From NCBI GenBank assembly GCA_019843655.1, contig JACDQD010000004.1, positions 28,903,872-28,967,871 of the forward strand: 64,000 nucleotides of DNA, in the 5' to 3' direction. The first letter of the stretch is position 1. Each line of letters opens with the position of its first letter. The notes beneath the pieces are model-generated. The model was given only the letters and a program-made list of their open reading frames with translations. It searched no databases and was not told the DNA's origin. Both the position numbers and the translations under genes were made by a program. Origin of the DNA: Lethocerus indicus. Its lineage: Eukaryota; Arthropoda; Insecta; Hemiptera; Belostomatidae. Of the stretch, positions 37,801-48,700 are shown piece by piece.

Positions 37801-40800
37801 AAAAAACATTGGGCTTTGTCTATTGGAGGGGTTTCGTCGTGTTGATGAAAAGACAGTGAGGACTTTTGTTGAAAAAGGAAAACTTGTAAATTACCCATTG
37901 AATAGATATTCCAAGAATTTCTGAACTCTGATTGCACGAGCTGTGCATGCTTCATTTTGTTGTAAAATAAACTTTCGGCATTATAATTTCAACGACATAC
38001 ACTCTTTCGAAATACGATATAAACCCCTTTTTTACTTTTACTCAGTTCGCCTGCAGACTTAATCTTGAAAGTTCTTCTTTCCGGGTCTTCTCGTTAGGAT
38101 TTATATCTTTAATATACCGCCAGAAGCGGTGGACGGTTCAGAGAGACACGGGGACCTACGAAAACTTCTATCCTCTCGGTGGAAAAACGGGGGGGCCTCG
38201 TTATTTCTACTAATAATAGGTACGTTATCTCAAATCGTTTTATCATATTTCAAACTGAAAGGTATATAAAGGTCTCGGCAATTGAATAATATACACAATT
38301 AACGGAGTATATTCTTTCTGTCAATTAAGATGTCTCTTCTCATGATTTCCCAGTCCTTTGCAATTATCTAACACCGACTACCCTTCAGGTCCTAGTATTT
38401 TTAACCCAGACCCCGAACTGTGGCCCCTTATTATGTATTCATTATTTGCGCATTAGGTTCTGGGTTCTCCGGGGGTGGTACTGGGACCCGAGGGGTTGTG
38501 AAGAATGATGTAGATATTTCAAAACGGGAACGATGCCCGCGGCTGGAATCCCTGTTATTCCATGAACGACACTTTGACGATACCGCCAACCCCCTTGCGA
38601 GTCATCCGGGGACCCGGTAAACGGAAGCAATCTCCCGTGGGCATTTTTCCCCCGCGGATTCCGCCGTAATTGCTCGCGGGACTCGCATTTCGCAAATATG
38701 GAGGTAAACTATGAAGGATGAAAAAATTCCAAGTGCGGAGCCCGACATTGGTCGGACAGACCTGAAATTCCCCGTGTAGTTTCGGTAGGTGACCCTTGGT
38801 ACGGGCTCTGAAATCTTTGAATTCAGACAATATGCGGAGTAACTAAATTAATAGCTTTTTTGAATTCTTTAATCTGTTTAAATTGAATAAATCTTTGCCG
38901 CTGCAAAGAGCGAATCGAGGCATAATTTCGCCGGAATTATAATAAAATATAATTAATAAGATAATCAGTAAATTCTAAACATTTAATTATCACCGTAATT
39001 CATATTGTTTTTATTTAGAATAATTTTTATATACGTAATATTACGTGGCATGAAATGAAGTTGAGAGTTTCAGGAATTGGCCTTAGTACTGTCGGTATTA
39101 GAGGACCCCTTTTTATACAATTGTTACGCTCGTATAGAATATAAGTAAATAATGGGAAACGAATAATATTTAATAAAAGCCGGACACAAATGAAACGCTT
39201 TCATGGTACAGCCGGTCGCTATTTTCGAACCGGTAACCGGTTTAGAATTCTCTATTTCAAAAGTAGGATTTCCTCCTGAAAACCGGATTGTCGCATTTGA
39301 CCGGAAAGTCATGTCGAAATTGGAACTGAATCCTCTTGTCAGAGTTCGATACTAAAGGAATTAACGATAACAAAGGGATTTCATATTCGGAACGATTGCA
39401 TTGAGTTATATGGAACTCGTTGAGGCCGCACTTGAAAACGCAGTCGACCGAGAGACATTGTCAACGGAAGCTCCTCGATAGAATTAATAACTTTATGAAA
39501 GTGTGGCGCGGATTAAAAATGAATTCGGAACGCGAATTATTCTAACAATTAGGATTCCGTACAATTTCTCGGCCGGGGAGAGTCCTCAGCGGTGGAAATC
39601 AAGACGCGATACTTCATTCGTCTTATTTAGTGCAATTAACATTCCGCGTACGAGGGTTAGCGGCGAAATTACAATAGGAGTGTCGCTGAATTAAGCCGAG
39701 GCTTAATCTATATTTAATGTTCTTAGTTGTAGTTGGATATGTAAATTAATTTTAGTCCTTAGTTAGTGAATTAGGAGAGGAATTATAGCAGAAACCGAAG
39801 GACTCTTCGTGCGAACTGTTATTTGTACTTTATTTGCGCGAGCACGCTTTCCTTCAACAAATTATGCCCGTAGATATACAACATGCAAGATGCCAGATTT
39901 TCAATCGTTTTTAACGTCACATGCCACGCAATAATTGTTAAGGCACACTACCGAGAAACACTCCGCACTAAATGGGATTGAGGTCATTTTAATAAATTTA
40001 AAAGAATCAATCAAATAAATAAATTCAAAATCCACTTTGTGCAATAAAGTTTCAACATACAGATATAGTATTTTTAAGTAAAATTTTAAAGCAAAGGTGT
40101 TGACTTTGAAAACAGAATAAGTGCAAGGAGCATTCGTAAGGGGGTTAGGGAATATAAGGTGAGTGAGATATATAGAGATACATTAGCAATAAACTATGTT
40201 TGCACTGTTAGGTAGATAACGTGTTGGGGTCGTAAAGGCCTATTAGATTGCCGCGGAAATAGCCTCTTTCTCTCTTTTTCTCTCCCAACACTGTTTATTT
40301 TTAAAAGCTGTCCCTCCGATAACATCGAAACCAAAGTAAATCTCAGGACACGACCGGCCCAATTGTACAATGTAATTTAGTGCAATTTAATTCGAATTTA
40401 CAGAATAAAAATTTTCTTTGATTAACGTACTCTCGTGACATAAATATTAATTTAAGCCAATATTATATATGTATGAAGATTAATCAAAAAATTATTTGCT
40501 TATTTTTTACCTCCTGTGTATTTGATAAAATGATGGATTTCCTCCGGTCAGAAACATTATACTTATCACCATAACACTGCATACCCAGTGATTAAGAATC
40601 GAATAATGACATATGATAATAATCATAGTTACTATGTTCGGACAGTTATAATTTTAATTATAACAATATTGCTCTCCTTTCGTACCGTTTCAAATCACTG
40701 TGTTCTACGCAATAATAATAAAGCGTGATTTAATAAAATTAGTACGCACGGTTCATAATCTGCTTACCGACACCTTTATGCACGAGAATAGTATTTGCTA

Positions 40801-41648
40801 TTCAAATTCGTTCCGTATGCAAATCGAATATGGACTATTAATTAACCGACGGGCAATCGATAGCCCTAATACAATTAAAGGGACGGCGGTGCTCAGCCGC
40901 AGTATCGATCACGGCCGTTCGATGAGCATCCAGAGGCCTCTCAACCTACGATAGAATTCAACTGTCTATTAGGTTAATGTTAAATAAATTTACAGTTTCC
41001 TCTTGTAACACTGAGAAAAATTCCAACCCCGAGAGAAAACAGGATGCGTCAAACAGAAGTAAGTGAGGTCATTTTCATTATTAGACCCATTTTAAATAAG
41101 TTGTCGCATTATTCAACCTCCATCAGCATTATGCATAGATGCTGGCATACCGACTAAGAAAAGTGACTCCTGCGGAATATTAAAACATTAAAATTTTGTG
41201 AAAAAAGAAGCTGAACCCAAACTTAAATTCGGGGATGAATTTCGTGATTCAGGAGACGAAGTTGTGCAATATGCAAAATATTAGAGCAGAAACATATTTC
41301 ATTGTTTGGAGATAAGAATTCTCATTTTATTATTAATTGGACGTCTCCGTGTACAATTAATTTTCGAAACATTTCTAGACGTTCGCTTTTCGCCGGTCAC
41401 AATTTATACAGTATTAGAAATACTTTACTGTGGTGAAATCCATATTTAATTGTTATTGCATCGTAGATACGACCAATTGTGAGATTGTTTTATCACAACT
41501 CACTGTTACAAGTAGCGGTATGGGTATGCAGAATCCTCTCAGCAATATATTTAAGTGCATCCTATCACTGTACTTTCACAACGTTAACAGGGTGTGTATT
41601 CAATCGTCATTATGGTTATAGGTATAGTTGGGGAATTTTTGAATTTCC
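31885..41648. other. Gene-poor region
   Basis: No exon was recognised. Noted items are a C-rich G4 motif on the minus strand (32538-32557), a tRNA-like A-box sequence near 32437 without a B box, a TATA-like box at 38263-38272 not followed by a recognisable gene, and a doubled ACCGGT palindrome at 39228-39243. Otherwise it is AT-rich unique-looking DNA. Confidence 0.45.
32538..32557 (-). other. G-quadruplex-prone motif (minus strand)
   Basis: C runs of 5, 3, 3 and 4 separated by loops of one to three bases on the + strand. Confidence 0.5.
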
Positions 41649-41757
41649 GGTCGGTTTCACTATGCTTTTTGGAGGGTCAATTTTGATGTCCGATTTTAGT
41701 AATGGCCTTAGAATTTCCGGTTCGAGTCGATCCTACGGATTGTGGGATACGGGGATT
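41649..41757 (-). mobile_element. Eroded jockey-clade fragment (copy 3)
   Basis: Aligns with the minus-oriented copy at 45225-45788. Shared blocks on the + strand are GTCGGTTT, GTCAATTT.GATGTCC, ATTTTAGTAATGGCCTTA, GTCGAT.CT and GGGGATTC, in the same order, with a deletion between the first two blocks. It is clearly older than copies 1 and 2, and no target-site duplication was found. The short frames across it are debris. Confidence 0.78.
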
Positions 41758-44700
41758 CATTTCGCGAGTATTAAATCAATTGGTAGGTATATTAAAATGT
41801 ATAACGTTTCCTAAAATCGTCGGAGGGACCCGGTTTATCGACCCGTCGTTGCGGGGGGCGGGGATATTAAACAGTCGCCTCGACCGTCTTAAATGGGTTC
41901 AGTCGGTGAGCCACCGGGTTATAAACGAACGGACGCCCTTTCTGGAGTTCTTCTCAAAAGCGAGACGAACAATGGAGGAAATCTGTGCGGGCAATAAAAA
42001 CATGGAGGCCGGCTAGAGGCGGAATGGGGGTGTGGGTGGGTCAGAGCCGGGGGATTTGAGGCGGATGAAGCCCTCAGGACGTGCCCCGGGGCCCCCCCCC
42101 CAACACTAGCCCACACCAATGACGAAAAACGAGCCCGAGCACACCGACGAGCTGAGCAATTTGTGCCCTCCGACTTTTTCAACCTAGATCGTATCCAGCA
42201 GTAACGCAAAAGTCCCAGTTGAATTTACCCTTGTCAATTGGAATCATTACAAAACACAGTGTTAACGCGCTCGGACGATATTTCAATTGAACGTTGAAAT
42301 GAGAATTAATTGCATTTTAAAATTGAAACAATGAGATTAGTAAGTATTAGCAAGTTTTAAAAAGAAATATACCGGAGAATTTTTTCCGAGATTTATCATC
42401 GTCGCGACTTCAAAAGCCTCTTTACGCCTTTTCAAATGAATAGACCGGCCGCCTTTTGACCGGCAAGCGACCGTATAATTGGCCCGTGAAAAATTGCAAT
42501 ATCGATTGCGATATGGGGCCGAAGTAGGCGACAGGAATTTAATAACCTTCCCGCACCGAGCGGCAGCAATTATTGTTAACCGAGAATGAAGTACAGTATC
42601 CCTGATGGCGCCGAAATTATATCCTGTAGACCGGACAAATATTAACGCTCTACTCGCGCCCCAGTAAAATCGCCTGCACGAGGATCTGCCACTTCGTTTG
42701 AGAGAAATTTCGTAACGATTTTTTGAGCGACACTGCTATAAACATATACTAGCAACATACAAATAATCTATTACTTTGATAATCTCCTGATCATCAGAAT
42801 AGGGTCAAAAATACAAGATTAAGGAACGCCTATGAGATGGAGTTAATATAACAATTATTTATAAATGATTTATAATAATGAAATATTTGAAATAGTCGAT
42901 TGATTGGATGAAATTTTTCAGTGGCCCACGTCATACCGTCTGATAAATAATTCCCAGTTCCATTAGAAATTATATAGAATATCTGTCTGGCGTGGAAACG
43001 ACCACTGTCCGACGATCACGGGGAAATCGCGGAATAATACAAATACACAAAACTGTTATCAAATTTGGCGGTGGAGCTTCATCAAATTTGCAAAAGCGCC
43101 GAGATTTCAGTGAACAAATGCGAGCGGCTCACGCCATCGAATCGGATCTATCGAAATTGTTTATCGATAGTTTAAACAATCAATTCCGCGAGAAATATTA
43201 AATTAATTAATTCATGAAGTTATTTAAGTAGATATTGTGTGTTTTAAACAACTGGAAAACGGAATCAACCATTTATAAAATAGTGTGTCTCTATATCCTA
43301 GTATGAACCGCCTCTATTTCTATATATCCAACTTGCGGCGGCTTATTTACAGAACTGGTAATTTAGAAAAAGTATAATGGTAAAACCACCCAATTGACCA
43401 TCCAAGAAGCCTATTTGAAGAAGTCCAGTTTAAAATTTATTACCACATTTTTGAGTACAATGCTACTCAAAAAGGTAATAAAAAGTTGAAACTCACAAAG
43501 TTTCTTCTGTTTATGTACAATTTTTATCTTCAATTAATTAAATAAAATAAAACTGTTATATTTTTAGAGGATTTTAGGGAAAAATAACCACGAGTTTCTT
43601 TTTATTAATACTGTAAAAATATTGATTTCAACAAGAAGACGGGTCGGGGCAAACCGTGATTGAATGTCCTAATACATACATACAATTTCAGGTAAATTAT
43701 AGGAATGTTAATTAAAACTTCGCATTCATTTCCGGAATGAAAATTGACAGAAAATGAATCGGAAACGGTGGAAACGTAATGGGGTAACAATTATGATAAT
43801 ATTTCCTCAAAAAAAACCACGAAAGAAACCATCAGGTGCAGAACATTCCCACGGTTAATTGAATTCTTTTTTCCTTCGGAAGAAATGTCGGAGGGATAAA
43901 ACATGTTTATGAATACAGGAATACAATTAAACTAAAATTGCTTGGAAACGAATAAGGATTGTTGTAAATCATTTGTACAAATTGTGAAGGTGATATCGTG
44001 CATTTACTGAATGAAATTAGTGATTGTTATATCGAATTCAGTTCAAAAAGTATTGTTTTACAAACATTTTTATTTAACATATAAAATAATGAACTTCATT
44101 AACGATTCCCTCCTTATTACTGAGCATGGTATGGAATCTGATACTCGGTTGTTCACTTTTAAACAATCAGTAATCTTATACCTAATCCCACCTAAAAGAG
44201 TTTAAATAAACCCTCGTTATTTGAATATTAAAAAATCCAACGCTGATTAAAATTAATGGAAATATAGTAAACTTTTTTCAAAAGACAACTTTTACAGTAT
44301 TTTTATTTTGCGCACTGTAATTTTGAATGTACCGGTACAATATCTTGTACGAGTGATAATTTAAAAAGCAGTGAAAGTTTCCGCGTTACTATCTACTTTC
44401 CGGTTAATCTGCGTACCGCAGGAAAAGAGCTAAGCGGCAGATAGTCTTTGGACTTTCACCGGACGGCTAACTTGGAATTTTCTTCGTACTGGTCCGCTGC
44501 CGACGTCGCGAAACTCCTTCCCTTCCTTTTATTTCTGTTCCGTCATCAAACTTTCAGAAAGTTTATAAACGGATAATTTATGAGATTAGACGATTAAATC
44601 GGGCGGAATTTCGCACGAATATCAATGGAGGCCTCCTGCGAAGGTTTTCAGACCGCAATATATAAAACAAAGCTCGGATACTACTAGTTTGTCGGTTGAA

Positions 44701-44909
44701 TTTCTCGTCCCCGGCCCCTCGAAAGTTGGCGATATGCGCTCCAAACGGGGCGTGGAATTGCTGCGGTCGGGGGCGCCGGTATGCCAAAGAGAGGTTGACA
44801 GTTTAAGGGAGGTAGGCCGGGCGCGAGAGGGTTCTTCGGGGTGGTGGGGGTGTGTTGGAGAGATCGGGTAGGGGGCGGCGGAGACTGCGCCCTGAGAGGG
44901 GCCGCGGTC
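41758..44909. other. Region upstream of the convertase promoter
   Basis: No exon was recognised. Base composition turns GC-rich near 42000-42130 (with G and C runs) and again from about 44690 into the promoter. A 69-residue frame at 42992-43201 and the antisense frame at 44622-45053 lack any family signature. Confidence 0.45.
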
Positions 44910-44945
44910 TATATAAGGGGGTGGGACGCCGGCGGAAGGACAGTT
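44910..44945 (+). promoter_or_regulatory. Core promoter of the convertase gene (TATA + initiator)
   Basis: TATATAAG begins at 44910. The initiator-like CAGTT at 44941-44945 places the likely start at A44942, 32 bases after the first T of the TATA box, which is the normal spacing. This predicts a 36-base 5' UTR before the ATG at 44978. The surrounding 300 bases are GC-rich. Confidence 0.72.
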
Positions 44946-44977
44946 GTCGGGTGAGAGGCGGTCGGTCCTGGCACAGG

Positions 44978-45142
44978 ATGAGAGCGCTACTCTTCTCGGC
45001 CGTGGTGGCTGTCGCCGCCCTGGCACAGAGACAGAGGCCGGTCGTCTACACAAATCAGTTCGCTGTCAGGCTGCCCCTGCACCGCGGCCCCACCGAGGCC
45101 GACACTATTGCCCGCAAGTACGGTTTCCACAACCTGGGACAG
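44978..45142 (+). CDS. Furin/kexin-type proprotein convertase, first coding exon (partial)
   Basis: Encodes 55 residues in phase 0, ending at a GTGAGC donor (45143). Residues 1-16 (MRALLFSAVVAVAALA) form a signal peptide with a short hydrophobic core. Residues from about 21 read VVYTNQFAVRLPLHRG, then EADTIARKYGFHNLGQ. This is the start of the convertase prodomain, as in furin and PCSK5 (YTN..AV, AN.IA.K.GF.N.GQ). Family knowledge: these are calcium-dependent subtilisin-like proteases of the secretory pathway that cut precursors after paired basic residues; the prodomain is a chaperone and inhibitor. The start is chosen because the ATG has A at -3, follows the TATA and initiator, and opens the signal peptide. 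The catalytic domain was not found in the window. Furin-1-like versus furin-2-like cannot be settled from this exon. Confidence 0.85.
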
Positions 45143-45224
45143 GTGAGCACCACTGGACACAATATTTCATTGAAAGTTCAACTCCAAAACTGGTTACAAT
45201 AGCCCTCGCAAGTTTATTTCGGTC

Positions 45225-45788
45225 CATTGAATCCTTTTTTTTTTAACTTTTTTATTTTGCACAATCAACTTTTACAGTTATAGGTGCAATTCATACATGT
45301 ATATATTTTATTGTCTCGATAAAGAAACTACACAGTGATGCCGCTTTTGACATGATTTAAGAGATGATCTCTGGGCCAGTGGGGATAGTGGATGGGTAAA
45401 AGAGGAAAGGGACTGATCGAGTGGATTAGGATGAGGAGAAAGGCAGGAGTGGAACTTCAAGAACCGAGATTTTGCGACTTCGTCGACTGTCGGTATGTTG
45501 AGGTCATGGTGGATTGTGTGGTTAGAAACATACCGGTGAGCATTAAGGATGGTGCAAAGGGCTTTTGATTGGAATCTCTGGATGCGAGCGAAGTTGGATG
45601 TCTCGGTGGAACCCCATAGCTCAATACCATATGTCCATGTCGGTTTGAGTATTGCTTTGTATACTGTTAGTTTGTTACTTAAAGTCAATTTCGATGTCCA
45701 TTTTAGTAATGGCCTTAAGAGTACAAATTTTCTGTTTAAGTCGATTCTTTCGAGTCGGGTGTGGGGATTCCACGTGGCATTGAATCCT
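45225..45788 (-). mobile_element. Jockey-clade non-LTR retrotransposon, 5'-truncated 3' end (copy 2)
   Basis: The element occupies 45236-45777 on the minus strand and is bracketed by the 11-bp target-site duplication CATTGAATCCT (45225-45235 and 45778-45788). It encodes the C-terminal part of the reverse transcriptase (SNKLTVYKAILKPTWTYGIE, RIQRFQSKAL, NIPTVDEVAKSRFLKFHS), then a 3' UTR and a poly-A tail read as T's at 45236-45243. It lies about 80 bases inside the convertase intron, opposite to the gene. The frame is largely open and the target duplication is perfect, so insertion was fairly recent. Confidence 0.92.
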
Positions 45789-48700
45789 AAGTAGGGGACC
45801 TGAATCTGACCCATTTTAATTTAAACCGAGTTTCCTTCGGATCGACTGGTTTTTGAGCGCTCTAATCCTTATCAATTTCGGCCCCCTTATCACTGCGCTC
45901 CTAATTTTTATTGTTGTCAGCTCACTGTCGGTACACTTCGTAAAATTATTTTCCGCCAAAATGCGTCGGTTATCGGTTTACGAGAGAAAATATGCGCCGA
46001 GAATCTTCGAATCAGTTGATAGAGTGCTGTGGTAGATCGGTTTCCGCGACTCGCCACTGGTCTCTGTACAGCATCCTGTTATATCCTGCAGTATTGGCAC
46101 CGTACTAATTGGCGAACGAACTATCGTCATCATACTCTGTAAACTCTAGTTCTTCCTAGAAACGTTTTAAACCGATTTTACGATTCTCAGAAATATCGGC
46201 CAGTTTCTTTTCAAAACCTATTATGTGTCGAACATGAAAGGTTTTTCTCCGTGAAATGATTTTAATCGTCCAAAGCTGTATATATTAAAAGTGACGTTTA
46301 ATTTAAATTAACCGAGCTTCAATTCCATAATTACTCCGCCTTTTGACTAATGGGGTGCCAGAAAACCTGGGGCATTATTTTCGCATCATTTCTGGACATA
46401 GCCCGAGCGTCACAGAGTTGACGGCCGCTGAAAGCGCGCCCCCGCCGCTCCCCGACTGATTTATGGTTTACAATGAGTATCTAATTTACGTACGATTTAC
46501 ATGAACATCAACAGCTAACCGCATCCGACATCTGGTACGTCCCTTTCCGCTCCACAGGTTGTACAACCCTTGTTTATTCTTCAAGCCCTATCTTTTTGTC
46601 CGTCAGCATCGTTCATTAACGCTTTAGCGTTATTTAACGCCGATGCTATTTTATTATAACAGTTGTTTTTAATAGTTTATACTGGATATTTTGAGTTAAC
46701 AAAATATACTACAAGTATTGCATTGCAGTTCAACAAATACTGATTATTGTTTCGCAATAAAAACAGGAAAAATCCCGAAACAATGGTGGTCAATTCCTGC
46801 CATCCAAAGCTTCGTCCCACAGCATTGCGCGATCCTACCGGAATGTATTGATAAAAAAATTGAAATGTTAATTCTAATATACGTCGATCTAAATTAAATT
46901 GCTATTGATTTTTTACATTTAAAACCTTACATTTCATTCTGATAAATATTTGCTTTTCAGGGAATCGATTTTGGATGCCTAAGAACCTAAGTCTTTGTGA
47001 TCTTTTGCTCAATGAACATTTTTACAAAATCGTAGTAAGCCTCTATAATTATAGTTTTTGTTTCTGTGAGTTAGTTTTAAGCTCGGTGGGGAGAATGAAT
47101 TAATAATGTCTCAAGTTTGCGAAGTGACGGGGGGATAACTCCCGTCGGACTCATTTAGAGCGTCCAGTCCCAACCGACTCGCTGCATGCTGCCGGACCTT
47201 TTATTGCGCAGATAACATGCCGCAGGAGGAATAACCCTTTGAAAAATGACTCGCAATAAAGTTGTTATTAGGATTGCATGCGCGAGCCGGCGATAGAGGT
47301 TGTCGGTTGGGGTTGTGGTGGTGGGTCCACCTCCCTGCTGAACAGCCCGAGTATTGGGAATTTTTTATCCCCCCTCTTTGCTATTTCACCGGAGTTTATT
47401 TCACTGTGCTGAGGGACAGCGAAGCGACATAGCCCAAGAGCAACTACTCAACGATTTGACTTTCAACTGGTGTTTGAAAAAAGATTGAAAAGTCAACCTG
47501 ACCGAAGCCATTCTATACTTCATTGTATAAACAATTCGAGTATATCGTTACAGTTAACAAGGAACATTGAATGCTAAGGTGGACAGTGGCTACAAAAAAA
47601 TATCAGCTCCCAGTCGAACAACACTTAAGAACAACAAAGTTTTTCTATAAATATATGATAAGATAAAAAAGAATATCACTCATCCCAAATTGCGTTATTA
47701 CAGCCCTTTCGTATAATTCAAATCATTAAATACAAATATTTACAAGTACATTGCTATTTGTACCCTCCCTGAAACTTCTTTTGTGCTCATAAAACCTTTC
47801 AAAAACATTAGTTCTTAGAAAGAAATTTGATTATGAAATTTCTTCCAATACGGTCCCAATTGAAGAGCTAATTTATGCATTATAATTGTTTTGAACGCCT
47901 TTACGAATCCGAATAATTCTTGCGTAAAGGTAATCATTTTTGAATTTCATTTAACAATTTAAAAAATTGCTGATCTACATTTTAAATATCGGTTGGAGGT
48001 GACGTAACACTGACATTTAATTTGAGTTTTATTAATTTAATTAAATTTTCATTTAGTTTTTTTATTTATGTAATATATTTTATATTTTAATTTAATTTAA
48101 GTTTTATTAGAGCTTTTAAGTTTCGAGAGCCGTGGGATACTTTCATTCATATCTCTCAAGAGTTTCATTGATATTTTTAAATACACGTTAGATTAACGTT
48201 ATGACCTTTCTTCCCTCGTTCTCTCCATTTTGGCAACAATTCATTATCCATAATTATTCACAAATAATGCTTCACTAGGCAGACAGTAATCATTGACGGA
48301 TGATTTTAATTACACGACCTTTGTCTCTAATAGGTAGTGTTCGGCGGTGGAGCCTCGGATAGATATGGCTTACGGTAATGGTCGATTTATTAAATTCCAG
48401 GGACGGGTGACGCACGAGGTGTACTCGTGTGCCCTTCAAGGGCTTGATTTGACATGCACCCCTAATAGGGCGTTAGCCGGTACCGCTTAATTACATTCGG
48501 AATTGAGCGAGCTTCCCGCTCCACCCACTCGAAAATTATCTGATATTGTGTACAGGATTTTCTAAATTAATGTTTCATTTTTACGTTCAATCTAATTTTT
48601 TTAACCAACATTATTTTCATTATAAATTATACATTCCTCGTACTGAAGTCCGCTACATCAATTTCATCAGCATAATTGTTATTAATGAAAAAACTAATAT

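Noticed and set aside
42992..43201. 69-residue frame on the + strand
   Set aside because: The composition is plausible but there is no motif, promoter or splice context.
44622..45053. 143-residue antisense frame over the convertase promoter
   Set aside because: GC-rich antisense shadow of the promoter and first exon.
45789..45830. Extension of jockey copy 2 upstream (the frame continues as VPYLGFNATW, which resembles the family's YLG motif)
   Set aside because: The perfect 11-bp duplication CATTGAATCCT ends at 45788, so this sequence is flank and the resemblance is fortuitous.
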